DNA from: Pseudocolwellia sp048296855
GTDB lineage: Bacteria > Pseudomonadota > Gammaproteobacteria > Enterobacterales > Alteromonadaceae
NCBI GenBank assembly: GCA_048296855.1
Contig: CP182631.1
Strand: one strand, 5' to 3'
DNA length: 64,000 nt
Part shown: positions 44,808 through 54,097 of the stretch, one piece after another
Layout of the letters: each line of letters opens with the position of its first letter
Numbering within the stretch: position 1 is the stretch's first letter
Notes under the pieces: generated by a model
The model's database searches: none
Seen by the model: only the letters and a program-made list of their open reading frames with translations
What the model was told of the DNA's origin: nothing
Translations under genes and position numbers: made by a program

Positions 44808-45584
44808 TTACTGATGTAATGCATCCTGCAAAAATGATTCCAATACGTCTTTCATGCGGGACTTAATACTTAAGTCGATATTAGATGTGCTGTTTTCTAT
44901 TTGGCAGCTTCCTCTTTCTAGCTGAGGTGCCGCAAGTAATTTCCAACCTTGTTCAATAATATAGTCTGCGCCAAATTGCTCTTCGACTATTTTTATATCT
45001 TCAGGATGAACTAATATTTGTGTTTGGGCTTCTTGGCTAGGAAGCATTTTTATCCCTTCGCCTATTGCTGCGGTAATAATGTCTGGATTAATTTTTGCTT
45101 CTTGTAGCGTAATGGCTTGGGTAAGTTGTACGACTAAATGTAATAGCTGTTCTTCTACATTTTTTTCAACATCAGCTAATGGTGTATGCAGTTGTTGAAC
45201 TAGGGTTTGCCATTCTTGCGCTAGGTTATCAATGGTTTCTTTACCTTCGCTAAGTCCTGTTGCAACACCTTCTTCATGACCTGTCTTTAGCCCTTCTTCA
45301 TGGCCTGAACTTTTCCCTTCATCATAACCTTTAGCAAAACCTTCTTCTTTACCTTGATTAAAGCCCTCTTCGTGCGCCGCTTGACGTATTTCTTCAATAT
45401 CTTCTGCGGTTAATGGTGTCGGCTCTTCAATCTCAGTTTCTTCAGGTGGTTCATATTTCCAACTACTCTTTTTACCTAAAGCATTGGTTTTGCCATCGTC
45501 AACTTGTTGTGCTTGTTCAACATTAGGAATAGACCAAAGATCAGACTCTACTTCAGAAGAACCTTTTACAATTTTTTGGCTCAT
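44808..45584 (-). CDS. fliH: Flagellar assembly protein FliH
   Basis: 258 aa. The middle has the GxxxG-type repeat typical of FliH (EEGFNQGKEEGFAKGYDEGK and on, about 92-125), followed by a C-terminal V-ATPase E-subunit-like domain. It holds FliI at the C-ring. The start overlaps the fliG stop by one base. Confidence 0.96.
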   Translation of the reverse strand: MSQKIVKGSSEVESDLWSIPNVEQAQQVDDGKTNALGKKSSWKYEPPEETEIEEPTPLTAEDIEEIRQAAHEEGFNQGKEEGFAKGYDEGKSSGHEEGLKTGHEEGVATGLSEGKETIDNLAQEWQTLVQQLHTPLADVEKNVEEQLLHLVVQLTQAITLQEAKINPDIITAAIGEGIKMLPSQEAQTQILVHPEDIKIVEEQFGADYIIEQGWKLLAAPQLERGSCQIENSTSNIDLSIKSRMKDVLESFLQDALHQ

Positions 45585-46642
45585 TATAAGAACTCATCTC
45601 CACCGCCTGCACCACCCAGCATGATTTCGCCTGCATCAGACAGTTTTCTCGCTACAGCAAGAATTTCTTTTTGTGCGGCTTCTACTTCTGTAATGCGCAC
45701 AGGTCCCATGGCTTCTAGATCATCCGCCATCATTTCAGCAGCACGTTTAGACATGTTAGCCATAATTTTTTCTTTAAGAGCATCGTCGGCGCCTTTAATG
45801 GCTTTCATTAATGCATCTTGCTGAACATCACGTAGGATCGCTTGAATACCTCTATCATCAACATCTGCAAGGTTTTCAAATACAAACATAAGATCTTGAA
45901 TTTGTTGACTCATTTCTTCGTCGTGTTCGCGAATTGCGTCCATTAACGCGCCTTCGATATTGGTATCTAAATAGTTCATAATATCGGCCGCAGCTTTTAA
46001 GCCACCCATTTTCGCCGATTGTGCCCCTGCTTGTCCGGCAAACTGTTTTTCCATAATTTCGTTTAATTCTTGTAATGCAGCTGGTTGCACTTCTTCTAAA
46101 TTAGCAATACGCATGGTTAAATCTAAACGAACTTTGTCAGCAAATTGACTTAATATTTCAGCCGATTGATCCGGCTCTAAATAAGATAATACGATGGTTT
46201 GAATTTGTGGATGCTCATTACGAATAATGTTGGCTACTTGTTTAGAGTCCATCCATTTTAATGAATCTAAACCTTTAGCGCCGCCGCCCATAACAATTTG
46301 GTCAATTAAATTGCCCGCTTTGTCTTCACCCAATGCCGCTGTTAATGCTTTACGTACAAACTCTTCACTTTGGAAACCTATGGTACTAAAGTTTTGAATT
46401 TCGTTAATAAACAGCTTATGTACTGCGGTAATTTTTTGTTGTGTAAAGTCTTGCATGGCAGCCATGCTAGTACCTACTTGCTGAACTTGCTTGGGCTCTA
46501 AGTGTTTTAAAATTTGCGCAGCATCTTCTTCAGACAAGCTCAGTAGCAAAATAGCTGCTTTTTCTGTGCCGTCTAATTTGTCAACATCAAACCCCGCAGG
46601 GGCGCTAGCCATAGGTGCTAGCCCTTGATTTTCATCACTCAT
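45584..46642 (-). CDS. fliG: Flagellar motor switch protein FliG
   Basis: 352 aa. Three FliG domains: N (about 20-120), middle with EHPQIQTIVLSYLEPDQSAE, and C-terminal with the torque helix charges (SKRAAEMMADDLEAMGPVRI). It couples FliM to the MotA stator. It overlaps fliF by 8 bases and fliH by 1. Confidence 0.97.
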   Translation of the reverse strand: MSDENQGLAPMASAPAGFDVDKLDGTEKAAILLLSLSEEDAAQILKHLEPKQVQQVGTSMAAMQDFTQQKITAVHKLFINEIQNFSTIGFQSEEFVRKALTAALGEDKAGNLIDQIVMGGGAKGLDSLKWMDSKQVANIIRNEHPQIQTIVLSYLEPDQSAEILSQFADKVRLDLTMRIANLEEVQPAALQELNEIMEKQFAGQAGAQSAKMGGLKAAADIMNYLDTNIEGALMDAIREHDEEMSQQIQDLMFVFENLADVDDRGIQAILRDVQQDALMKAIKGADDALKEKIMANMSKRAAEMMADDLEAMGPVRITEVEAAQKEILAVARKLSDAGEIMLGGAGGGDEFL

Positions 46643-48383
46643 CTTCGCTTAACCAACTTTTAACTACTTGAGAGGATAATTCAGGTTCATTTGCTACAAG
46701 AGCCCGAACAGCTTTTAATATGTCTTCATCACGATGTAAATCTGGTAGCTGCAAGCTTCCGTCTGGCGCAAAACCTACAGCGCCAGCATCAAATTCCGTG
46801 GTTAACATATCCATAGTTTCATCACCTAAATCAATATGACTATCAAGTGATTTGTCACCGTAATCGTCTGGTGTTTGGTCTGGATAAATTAAACGTTTCA
46901 ACATTGGACGAACTACAGCCATTATTAATACGATAATAACCAATGCGCCAAGAACCAATTTCAAGGTTTTCATAAACCAAGGTTGAAGATAAATAGGCAC
47001 TTCTTTTTCAACAATTGCAGCTTCGCGAGAAAACGGTAACGAAATAACTTCTAATACGTCGCCTCGCTGTAAGTCAAAACCCACACTACCTTGTAATAAG
47101 CGACGAATATTTGCTATTTCAGCTTCAGCTCTTGGTACATAAGACACAACAGGAGCCGTAGTAGCAGCTTCTTCGCCATCGGCACCTTCAGGTGCTGGTG
47201 TAGCAGGCGCGGTTGAGGTTAAATAATCTAACGCTACCGAAACACTCACACGACGAATAACACCCGTTTGTTGTTTAGTATGGCTGATAGCTTCATCTAA
47301 TTCATAGTTTTTCGTTGATTCTAAATGATTACGGCTTGGCATTGCTCTTTTTTGCTCGCCGCCTGTCGCATTTTCAGGAATATCTGAATCTAATGGTGGC
47401 TGGTTTGATAGTGCACCCGGTATACCGCCTAACATGCCACCTATAGTTTTATCTTCAACTTTCATTTCACTACGTAAAGCAGGTAAATCAGAATTATAAC
47501 GGCGTTGAGTTTCTTCGGTATTGGTAAAGTCCATCGTTACATCAACTTGCGCTGTGTAATTACCTAAACCCACAACAGGAATAAGGATTGAATCTATTTT
47601 TTCCATATATTCTGATTCACGTTTTTGTTCTATTTCAAATTCTTTACGTGAACGAGATGAAAGCGAACTTTGTGAACCTGAATTTAATAAACGACCATTT
47701 TGATCAGTAACAGTTACTTTGTTGGGTTGCATGCCTTGAACAGCTGAAGCGACAATATCGACTACAGCATCAACTTTTTCTTCCGATAATTGGCGGCCTT
47801 TTTGTAAGGTAAGTACCACAGTTGCGGAAGGAGACTTTACGCGTTTTGCGAAAATATTATCTTTTGGAATAGCTAATAAAACTTTAGCTCTTGCAATAGT
47901 TTGTAGCTCTTCAATGGTTCGAGCTAGTTGTTGTTCACGAGAATGTTTAAGTCGTTCACTTTCAAGACGTTGGCTTACACCAAAGCCCATGTCTTGCATA
48001 ATAATTTCGTTACCTTCTTTTTTCTCGTAGGTTAAACCTTCACGAGCAAGTAACATTTTAACATTTTGATATTCGTCTGTAGGTACTGAAATAGTGTTGT
48101 TTTCTTGAAGGTAATCGACTTTATTCGCATCAAGAAAATCCATTGTTTTAATAAGTTGTTCGGTAGGAAGCTTAGTGATCACTCGATATTCAGCTTGGTT
48201 CGCCCACATGATCACAAATATAGCGATAACTAAACAAATAGCTAATGCCATAATTAGGGTTAATTGTCTTAGCACATCTACATTGCCAAGAGCAGATGAG
48301 AAACCTGACTTTTGTTCTTCAGATATGCTATCTGAACCGTCGTCAGTTACGACCATACCTGTATTATCAACTGTATCAGACAC
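46635..48383 (-). CDS. fliF: Flagellar MS-ring protein FliF
   Basis: 582 aa. Two transmembrane helices (about 40-60 and 453-473) flank a periplasmic region with ring-building motifs (LLAREGLTYEKKEGNEIIM, LARTIEELQTIARAKVLLAI). The C-terminal cytoplasmic tail (LVANEPELSSQVVKSWLSED) binds FliG. It is the base on which the motor and export gate assemble. It lies 46 bases after fliE. Confidence 0.97.
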   Translation of the reverse strand: MSDTVDNTGMVVTDDGSDSISEEQKSGFSSALGNVDVLRQLTLIMALAICLVIAIFVIMWANQAEYRVITKLPTEQLIKTMDFLDANKVDYLQENNTISVPTDEYQNVKMLLAREGLTYEKKEGNEIIMQDMGFGVSQRLESERLKHSREQQLARTIEELQTIARAKVLLAIPKDNIFAKRVKSPSATVVLTLQKGRQLSEEKVDAVVDIVASAVQGMQPNKVTVTDQNGRLLNSGSQSSLSSRSRKEFEIEQKRESEYMEKIDSILIPVVGLGNYTAQVDVTMDFTNTEETQRRYNSDLPALRSEMKVEDKTIGGMLGGIPGALSNQPPLDSDIPENATGGEQKRAMPSRNHLESTKNYELDEAISHTKQQTGVIRRVSVSVALDYLTSTAPATPAPEGADGEEAATTAPVVSYVPRAEAEIANIRRLLQGSVGFDLQRGDVLEVISLPFSREAAIVEKEVPIYLQPWFMKTLKLVLGALVIIVLIMAVVRPMLKRLIYPDQTPDDYGDKSLDSHIDLGDETMDMLTTEFDAGAVGFAPDGSLQLPDLHRDEDILKAVRALVANEPELSSQVVKSWLSEDE

Positions 48384-48429
48384 TTAATTTCTCCGAGAAT
48401 TTTGGAAAGTTACAAACAAAAAGTCATAC

Positions 48430-48771
48430 CTAAACAGGCATATTCATAATTTCTTTATAAGCTTCTACAAATTTATTACGTACTTGAACCGTTGCATCAA
48501 ATGCCACACTTGCTTTAGATGCAGAAATCATGGTTTGCGCAAGCGTTACGCTAGAGTCACCTAATTCAAAAGCTTGACGCTGGGCCCCTGCGGTTTGTTG
48601 AAGATCGTTAACAGTATTAACGGCGTCTTTTAATAAACTTCCAAAATCGCTACCTGACTTATTTACTGACGGTATTGCATTATCAGATGAAACGGCTTGC
48701 GTATTATGGTTCATTGCCTCTAAAGACATGCTTTGCATTTGTGCAAATAAGGAATTTGATTTGATATCCAT
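48430..48771 (-). CDS. fliE: Flagellar hook-basal body protein FliE
   Basis: 113 aa with the FliE core (about 40-113: FGSLLKDAVNTVNDLQQTAG ... SVAFDATVQVRNKFVEAYKE). It links the MS ring to the rod. It is the first gene of fliEFGHIJ, with a sigma-54 promoter 54-68 bases upstream of its ATG. Confidence 0.96.
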   Translation of the reverse strand: MDIKSNSLFAQMQSMSLEAMNHNTQAVSSDNAIPSVNKSGSDFGSLLKDAVNTVNDLQQTAGAQRQAFELGDSSVTLAQTMISASKASVAFDATVQVRNKFVEAYKEIMNMPV

Positions 48772-48824
48772 AGCAATCTCGCTTGTGTCAATTTCTTGAT
48801 GTTTATATTGTTATTATGGATAAA

Positions 48825-48839
48825 GCAATCATGATGCCA
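48825..48839 (-). promoter_or_regulatory. Sigma-54 promoter of fliE operon
   Basis: Minus strand TGGCATCATGATTGC: a single mismatch to TGGCAC-N5-TTGC, with GG-N10-GC spacing. Predicted start about 48813. It lies in the flrC-fliE gap, downstream of the flrC terminator. Confidence 0.85.
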
Positions 48840-48939
48840 AGGTAAGCGAACGTATAAGAGATTAAAATAAAAACTTTAAAATCAAAAGCTTGAAAGTGAC
48901 TTAATTAGAAGGAATATAGATTATGCTTATATATAACAA

Positions 48940-48967
48940 AAAGCCCAGCATTGTTAGACTGGGCTTT
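48940..48967 (-). terminator. Rho-independent terminator after flrC
   Basis: 9-bp stem AAAGCCCAG / CTGGGCTTT with a 10-base loop, then TTTTTGTT on the minus strand, eight bases past the flrC stop. It separates flrBC from fliE transcription. Confidence 0.9.
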
Positions 48968-48974
48968 AAGAAAC

Positions 48975-50318
48975 TTAAGCAGGTATTTGAATACCTGAAT
49001 CTCGCATTCTGGCTATTTTATAGCGTAAAGTTCTCGGGCTTATACCCAAACGTTCAGCTACATTTTTACGGCTACCTTGGCATGCGTTTAAGGTATCTAA
49101 AATAATTTGATGTTCTTGAATTTTTAACTCGTTACCGAGTTTGTCTTCAGAAAGCGTTTGAGTTTCATTTGTACTTGGGAGCGTTGTTGTTTCAAATTGT
49201 TCAATAAGTAAGTCGCTCGCATCAATCACATTATTACTATATAAAATAAGTGCTCTTTGAATAACATTATCGAGCTCTCTTACATTACCTGGCCAATCAT
49301 AGGCAATTAATTTACTACGAGCTGCTGTGGTAAATTCTGGGATCATGTCTGAATTTTTTTGCACAATACGTTCAACTAAATGTTTTGCTAGAGGTAAAAT
49401 ATCATCTCGTCTTTGCGCAAGAGCTTTCCAAGTAAGAGGAAATACATTTAATCGATAATATAAATCTTCTCTAAATACACCTTCAGCTACGGCTTGTTGT
49501 AGATCTCGGTTACTGGTTGCAATCACTCTTACATCTAATTTAATGGTTTTACGGCCACCTAATCGCTCAACTTCTCGCTCTTGTAAAACACGTAAAATTT
49601 TAGCTTGTAAGCCTAAATCCATTTCGGTAATTTCGTCTAGTAGTATTGTACCACCCTGAGCTTGTTCAAATTTCCCCGGAGATGCTTGAATAGCTCCCGT
49701 AAATGCGCCTTTTTCGTAACCAAATAAGGTAGCTTCTAACATATTTTCAGGAATAGCGGCGCAATTTATAGCCACAAAAGGCGCTTCTGCACGATCTGAA
49801 TTGTAATGAACATACTGAGCAAGTACTTCTTTGCCTGAACCACTAGGTCCTAGCACCATAACTGACGCTTCGGTTGCCGCAACTTTTTTCGCAAGAGATA
49901 GTAATTCAATACTTTTAGGATCAGCGACCACAGGTTCAAACATATTAGTTATTTCAAGAGGTACGTATTGATTCACCATATTCAATAGCACTTCGGGTGA
50001 AAAAGGCTTTGCCATATAATTACTAGCACCATCTTTCATTGCTTGTACAGCATCATCAATAGTGCCATAGGCTGTCATAATTAATACAGGCATTTGAGGA
50101 AGATTATTTTTGATACTTTTAAGAAGAGATAAACCAGACATCCCTCCCATTTGTACATCACTTACCACTAAATCAACTTTATGATTTTTTAGTAATAATA
50201 ATGCTGCTTCACCAGATTCAGCTTCTATACACTGAAATCCCGCGAGTAGTAATGTATCAACTAAAGCTTCTCTTAAACCTGCGTCGTCTTCAACAACTAA
50301 AATTTTACTTGTTTTCAT
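48975..50318 (-). CDS. flrC: Flagellar sigma-54 response regulator FlrC
   Basis: 447 aa. I choose the ATG at 50316-50318 (MKTSKILVVEDD), with GGAG about eight bases upstream; a start at 50342 would put residues before the receiver fold. Receiver domain with phospho-Asp in LVVSDVQMGG, AAA+ domain with GPSGSGKE (Walker A) and GYEKGAFTGAI (sigma-54 loop), and a C-terminal Fis-type HTH (GSRKNVAERLGISPRTLRYK). Phosphorylated by FlrB, it activates later flagellar operons. It overlaps flrB by 14 bases. Confidence 0.96.
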   Translation of the reverse strand: MKTSKILVVEDDAGLREALVDTLLLAGFQCIEAESGEAALLLLKNHKVDLVVSDVQMGGMSGLSLLKSIKNNLPQMPVLIMTAYGTIDDAVQAMKDGASNYMAKPFSPEVLLNMVNQYVPLEITNMFEPVVADPKSIELLSLAKKVAATEASVMVLGPSGSGKEVLAQYVHYNSDRAEAPFVAINCAAIPENMLEATLFGYEKGAFTGAIQASPGKFEQAQGGTILLDEITEMDLGLQAKILRVLQEREVERLGGRKTIKLDVRVIATSNRDLQQAVAEGVFREDLYYRLNVFPLTWKALAQRRDDILPLAKHLVERIVQKNSDMIPEFTTAARSKLIAYDWPGNVRELDNVIQRALILYSNNVIDASDLLIEQFETTTLPSTNETQTLSEDKLGNELKIQEHQIILDTLNACQGSRKNVAERLGISPRTLRYKIARMRDSGIQIPA

Positions 50319-51531
50319 TAGCATTCTCCATAGGTGAGGCATGAAAGTTCGCTACTGATGAATATTCGTTCGAGGCTGCACTCGTTGGCGTTGAATCGTT
50401 ATTAGCTGACGGATTAAATGTTGTTTCGAGTAAAGGGATGTGAATACAAAAATGTGCTCCCTCTCCCGCTTGACTCAATAGTTTAACGTCGCCTTGGTGC
50501 GCATTAACTACAGATTTAACAACAGCTAAACCTAAACCCGTGCCTTGAGAGCGTGATGTGTAAAAGGGTTCAAATATTTTATCTGCTAATTCTTTATCTA
50601 TACCTTTACCGTTATCTCGTACACTGATAAGCGCATAGCCGTCTTTACAGTAAGAAGACAACTCAACTTTAGCGCCTTCTTTAATAACTTGAATGCTATT
50701 GAGTACTAAGTTTTGAATAGCGCCTGTAAGAGCACTTTTATTACCTAGTATTTGGCAGTCGTCTTCACATAGCGAAAATGTTATTTCGGCATTTTCTTTT
50801 TTAATAATGGCATCAATTGATTGAACCGAACTAGATAAAAGTTCATTAATAGATAAAGGTTCTACAACCTGTTGTTTACCACTTTTAGCGAAAAGCAGCA
50901 TGTCGTTAACTTGTTGTTCTAAATCACTTAACCTTGTCATTAGCTTATCTTGAAAGTTTTCTCGTGATTCGTTAGTTAACTTTTTATTTTGTAAATTTGC
51001 ACCATACAACATAGCAGCTGAAAGCGGTGTTCTAATTTGATGTGCTAATGTTGATACCATTCTCCCTAAAGAAGAAAGACGTTGTAATTGGCCTAATTTG
51101 TCTTGCAGTAAACGAGTTTCGGTTAAATCGGTGATCATAATGAGTTGCCCCGGCTGATCGCCTAGCGCAGTAATTTCTAATTTAACTCTTCGACCGTCCT
51201 TTAAAGACACTTCATGCCAATCGTCTGCTCTTGGTTTAAAAGAGCGTTTGATCACATCAAACCATGGTTGACCTAAAATAGGTTCATCAAGTAATTGACG
51301 AGCGACATCATTAATTTTTACAACAACACCATTGCCATCAAGAATGATCATTCCTGTTGGCATAACATCAATAACTTGGTTCAATTGTTGAATTTTTTCT
51401 TTTAATGAATTTATTTCATTTAAATTAGAATGCAGAGTTACATTTGCAGAAGGGCCTACCGCATTGTAAGAAAAAGCGGTTTGATCAAATGTATTATTGA
51501 TATTGGAAACGGTTGAAGCTGCATATGTCAT
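50305..51531 (-). CDS. flrB: Flagellar sensor histidine kinase FlrB
   Basis: 408 aa soluble kinase. PAS domain (about 45-140, IDVMPTGMIILDGNGVVVKI), HisKA with phospho-His in TLAHQIRTPLSAAMLY, and HATPase_c with NLVLNSIQVIKEG, DNGKGIDKELADKIFEPFYT and GTGLGLAVVKS. No transmembrane segment, so it senses a cytoplasmic cue, probably basal-body assembly state. It phosphorylates FlrC. A sigma-54 promoter lies 38-52 bases upstream. Confidence 0.95.
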   Translation of the reverse strand: MTYAASTVSNINNTFDQTAFSYNAVGPSANVTLHSNLNEINSLKEKIQQLNQVIDVMPTGMIILDGNGVVVKINDVARQLLDEPILGQPWFDVIKRSFKPRADDWHEVSLKDGRRVKLEITALGDQPGQLIMITDLTETRLLQDKLGQLQRLSSLGRMVSTLAHQIRTPLSAAMLYGANLQNKKLTNESRENFQDKLMTRLSDLEQQVNDMLLFAKSGKQQVVEPLSINELLSSSVQSIDAIIKKENAEITFSLCEDDCQILGNKSALTGAIQNLVLNSIQVIKEGAKVELSSYCKDGYALISVRDNGKGIDKELADKIFEPFYTSRSQGTGLGLAVVKSVVNAHQGDVKLLSQAGEGAHFCIHIPLLETTFNPSANNDSTPTSAASNEYSSVANFHASPMENANENK

Positions 51532-51568
51532 AATTCATCACTCAATTATTGATAACACATACAACAAA

Positions 51569-51583
51569 GCATTTACCATGCCA
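51569..51583 (-). promoter_or_regulatory. Sigma-54 promoter of flrBC
   Basis: Minus strand TGGCATGGTAAATGC: GG-N10-GC, two mismatches to TGGCAC-N5-TTGC. Predicted start about 51558, 27 bases before the flrB ATG. It fits FlrA control of flrBC. Confidence 0.78.
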
Positions 51584-51728
51584 AACAAAAAATCATTAAT
51601 TTTCAATAAATTAAAACGTAATAACATTAAAAACGGATATTCTAAATGGGTCAATTTTTTGGCTAAAAGCAAAGATTAATAGCTTTTTATTAAGACATTA
51701 ATAAGATGGGCGTAGCTAAAAGACAATA

Positions 51729-51757
51729 AAAAAGGATATCAATACAATATCCTTTTT
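51729..51757 (-). terminator. Rho-independent terminator after flrA
   Basis: 11-bp stem AAAAAGGATAT / ATATCCTTTTT with a 7-base loop; the minus-strand copy ends in a T-run (CCTTTTTTATTG). It lies 20 bases beyond the flrA stop. The stem is symmetric and A-rich on the other side, so it may also work in reverse. Confidence 0.85.
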
Positions 51758-51776
51758 CTTCTGATAAATTGTAAAG

Positions 51777-53243
51777 TTAGCTTTTTTGTAAACTGTATTT
51801 ACGCATTTTCTCAACAAGTGTTGTTCTACGCATACCTAAAGTTTCAGCAGCTCTAGCAACGACCCAATCGTTTAGTTCTAAAGCTTGAGTCACCAAGGAA
51901 ACTTCAAGATCAGCTAAATAATCTTTAAGGTTAAAACCTTCAGATGGTAATACTAGAGTTTCTGTAAAGTCAGGTTCAGGTGTTTGAATCTCTTCTTCAT
52001 CACCGTCATCATCGCCATAATCAAAGCCTGAAAACAGGTCATTAATGGCATCGCGCTCTTGTAATTCTTCTGGGTAGTCTTGTTGGTATTCGTCAACTTC
52101 AATATGTCGATACTTAATAGGAAGCTGACCAACATTAACAACTTGCTCGTTGTACATTATGATCATACGTTCAATTAAGTTAGATAGCTCACGTACATTA
52201 CCTGCCCATTTATGTTCTTTTAAAGACTCTATCGCCTTTTCGGTAAAACGAACACTATGACCTTGTTCAGCAGTAAAACGAGAGATTAATTCTTTCATTA
52301 ATAAGGGAATATCCTCTTTACGTTCTCGTAACGCAGGGGTTTCAATGGGAAATACATTTAATCGGTAATATAAGTCTTCACGAAATTCGTTGGTTTTTAT
52401 CATTTCTTCTAAATGCTGATGGGTTGCTGCAATAATACGTACATCAGCTTTAATACTTTTACTCCCCCCTACTCGTTCAAAGGTACGCTCTTGCAGAACA
52501 CGTAACAATTTAACTTGCATAGGCTGTGGCATATCACCAATTTCATCTAAAAATAGTGTTCCGCCTTCTGCCATTTCAAAGCGCCCTTTACGGGTAGAAA
52601 TAGCGCCAGTAAAAGCACCTTTTTCATGTCCAAATAACTCACTTTCTAACAAGTCTGGTGGAATAGCGCCACAGTTAACGGGTACAAAAGGCCCTTTAGT
52701 ACGATCAGACAAGTTATGTATATTACGTGCAACAACCTCTTTACCTGTACCTGATTCACCTAAAATTAATACATTTGCCTCAGTACTTGCTACTTGCTCA
52801 ATTAAAAATCGTACTTGTTGCATTGGCTCACTAGCGCCCACCAATGAACGAAAAAGTACATTAGGGCAATTACCACTACGTTTATTAGGTAAATTATTGT
52901 GGTAATGATGACTATGATGGATCATTTCGGTTAGCTGCCCATAATTTAATGGGAGCGTTAATTCACCAATAACGTTGTTGTAGCCAGCAATGAGCGCTTT
53001 ATCGATAAGATCATGGTAAATAAATGGGCAAGCAGGATGAGATTTAATAATGGCCTGTAAATGTTCTGATATTTCACCACATAATATTACGGTGAGAATA
53101 TTAGGTACATCAACCAAGTGTTGAACTATTTCATCTTCAGGAAAAACATAAAAATGCTCTCCCACAAATGCTAATACAGTTTCTATTTGACTTCGTCTTG
53201 CCGGATCATTATCGACAACTAGAATATGTTTCTGTCCTTGCAT
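51777..53243 (-). CDS. flrA: Flagellar master regulator FlrA (FleQ family)
   Basis: 488 aa. The N-terminal FleQ-type receiver-like domain lacks the phospho-acceptor Asp (CGEISEH at that position). The AAA+ domain has GESGTGKE, HEKGAFTGAISTRKGRFEMA (sigma-54 loop) and LFLDEIGDMP. The C-terminal Fis-type HTH is NDWVVARAAETLGMRRTTL. FlrA with sigma-54 starts the class II flagellar genes and is held in check by FlhG in relatives. Own promoter upstream, own terminator downstream. Confidence 0.96.
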   Translation of the reverse strand: MQGQKHILVVDNDPARRSQIETVLAFVGEHFYVFPEDEIVQHLVDVPNILTVILCGEISEHLQAIIKSHPACPFIYHDLIDKALIAGYNNVIGELTLPLNYGQLTEMIHHSHHYHNNLPNKRSGNCPNVLFRSLVGASEPMQQVRFLIEQVASTEANVLILGESGTGKEVVARNIHNLSDRTKGPFVPVNCGAIPPDLLESELFGHEKGAFTGAISTRKGRFEMAEGGTLFLDEIGDMPQPMQVKLLRVLQERTFERVGGSKSIKADVRIIAATHQHLEEMIKTNEFREDLYYRLNVFPIETPALRERKEDIPLLMKELISRFTAEQGHSVRFTEKAIESLKEHKWAGNVRELSNLIERMIIMYNEQVVNVGQLPIKYRHIEVDEYQQDYPEELQERDAINDLFSGFDYGDDDGDEEEIQTPEPDFTETLVLPSEGFNLKDYLADLEVSLVTQALELNDWVVARAAETLGMRRTTLVEKMRKYSLQKS

Positions 53244-53281
53244 AATTCCCTGATGATGAATATTTGTTTTTCTATGCTTTA

Positions 53282-53309
53282 ATCATAACTTGCTTAAGTG
53301 AATAATCAA
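53282..53309 (-). promoter_or_regulatory. Sigma-70-like promoter of flrA
   Basis: Minus strand TTGATT (53304-53309), 16-base spacer, TATGAT (53282-53287), 39 bases before the flrA ATG. The spacer contains one arm (TCACTTAAGC) of a perfect inverted repeat. Confidence 0.6.
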
Positions 53310-53369
53310 TAAAAAATTGACGCTTATTAGCCATTTATTTGACATCGTTTAAAATTCAATCACTTAAGC
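53292..53369. repeat. Perfect 10-bp inverted repeat flanking the flrA upstream region
   Basis: GCTTAAGTGA (53292-53301) and TCACTTAAGC (53360-53369), 58 bases apart. One arm sits between the flrA -35 and -10 boxes, the other touches the stop codon of the upstream nucleotidyltransferase gene. Confidence 0.75.
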
Positions 53370-54097
53370 TAGATTGGAGCGTCATTATTTGCTATTGCTA
53401 GGCTTTCAGGCGTACCAATATCACGCATATATCCTTTATTTTCCCAACCATTAACTTGGTTAATAAGGTATGGCATTAAATGGTAACTAATATCTGACTC
53501 ATCATTTGCAAGTGTACTTAACATACCGTTAACACGCTTATCAAATAAATACACGGCGGCATTAGCTAAATTAGATGGCGGCTTTTTAACTTTTTCATGA
53601 AAAGCAACAACACAATTAGCGTCATCAAGTTCAACTATGCCACAACTTTGAGGGGAGTCTGTTTTAAATAACATTAAGGTTCCCAAACAGTTTTCTTTGC
53701 GTTGCTTAAAACTTGCGATAAAACTTGTCCAATCGCAAATACAGAGGTTGTCTGCATGGGCAATTAATACATCGCTATCACACCAAAATGCTTTTGTAGC
53801 CTTTAAAGTACCTAATGTACCGAGCAGTTCTTCTTCATGAAATGTGGTTATTTGATCTTTAAAAGGAGAATTTTCAATAAATTGGTTAACTTTCTCGGGT
53901 AAGTAGTGTGTATTAATTAAAAATTCAGAAAAGCCCGCTTTAGATAATTGCTCTAACCATATTTGCAACAAAGGTGTTTGATTAATAGAAACCAAACATT
54001 TAGGTATATTGTTAGTAATAGGCTTTAAACGTGTACCAAAACCTGCGGAAAGTAAAATAGCTTTTTTAATAGGTGATACTTTAGTTGCGTTACTCAT
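53369..54097 (-). CDS. Sugar-1-phosphate nucleotidyltransferase (HddC/RfbA-like)
   Basis: 242 aa with the N-terminal nucleotide-binding motif LLSAGFGTRLKPITNNIPKC and metal-binding HADN (about residue 115). It activates a sugar-1-phosphate to an NDP-sugar. HddC-type enzymes that make GDP-heptose have this size and are found next to heptose kinases, and the upstream gene here is an HldE-like fusion overlapping by 4 bases. I therefore suspect a heptose-1-phosphate substrate, but a hexose guanylyl- or thymidylyl-transferase is also possible. Last gene of the sugar operon before flrA. Confidence 0.75.
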   Translation of the reverse strand: MSNATKVSPIKKAILLSAGFGTRLKPITNNIPKCLVSINQTPLLQIWLEQLSKAGFSEFLINTHYLPEKVNQFIENSPFKDQITTFHEEELLGTLGTLKATKAFWCDSDVLIAHADNLCICDWTSFIASFKQRKENCLGTLMLFKTDSPQSCGIVELDDANCVVAFHEKVKKPPSNLANAAVYLFDKRVNGMLSTLANDESDISYHLMPYLINQVNGWENKGYMRDIGTPESLAIANNDAPI

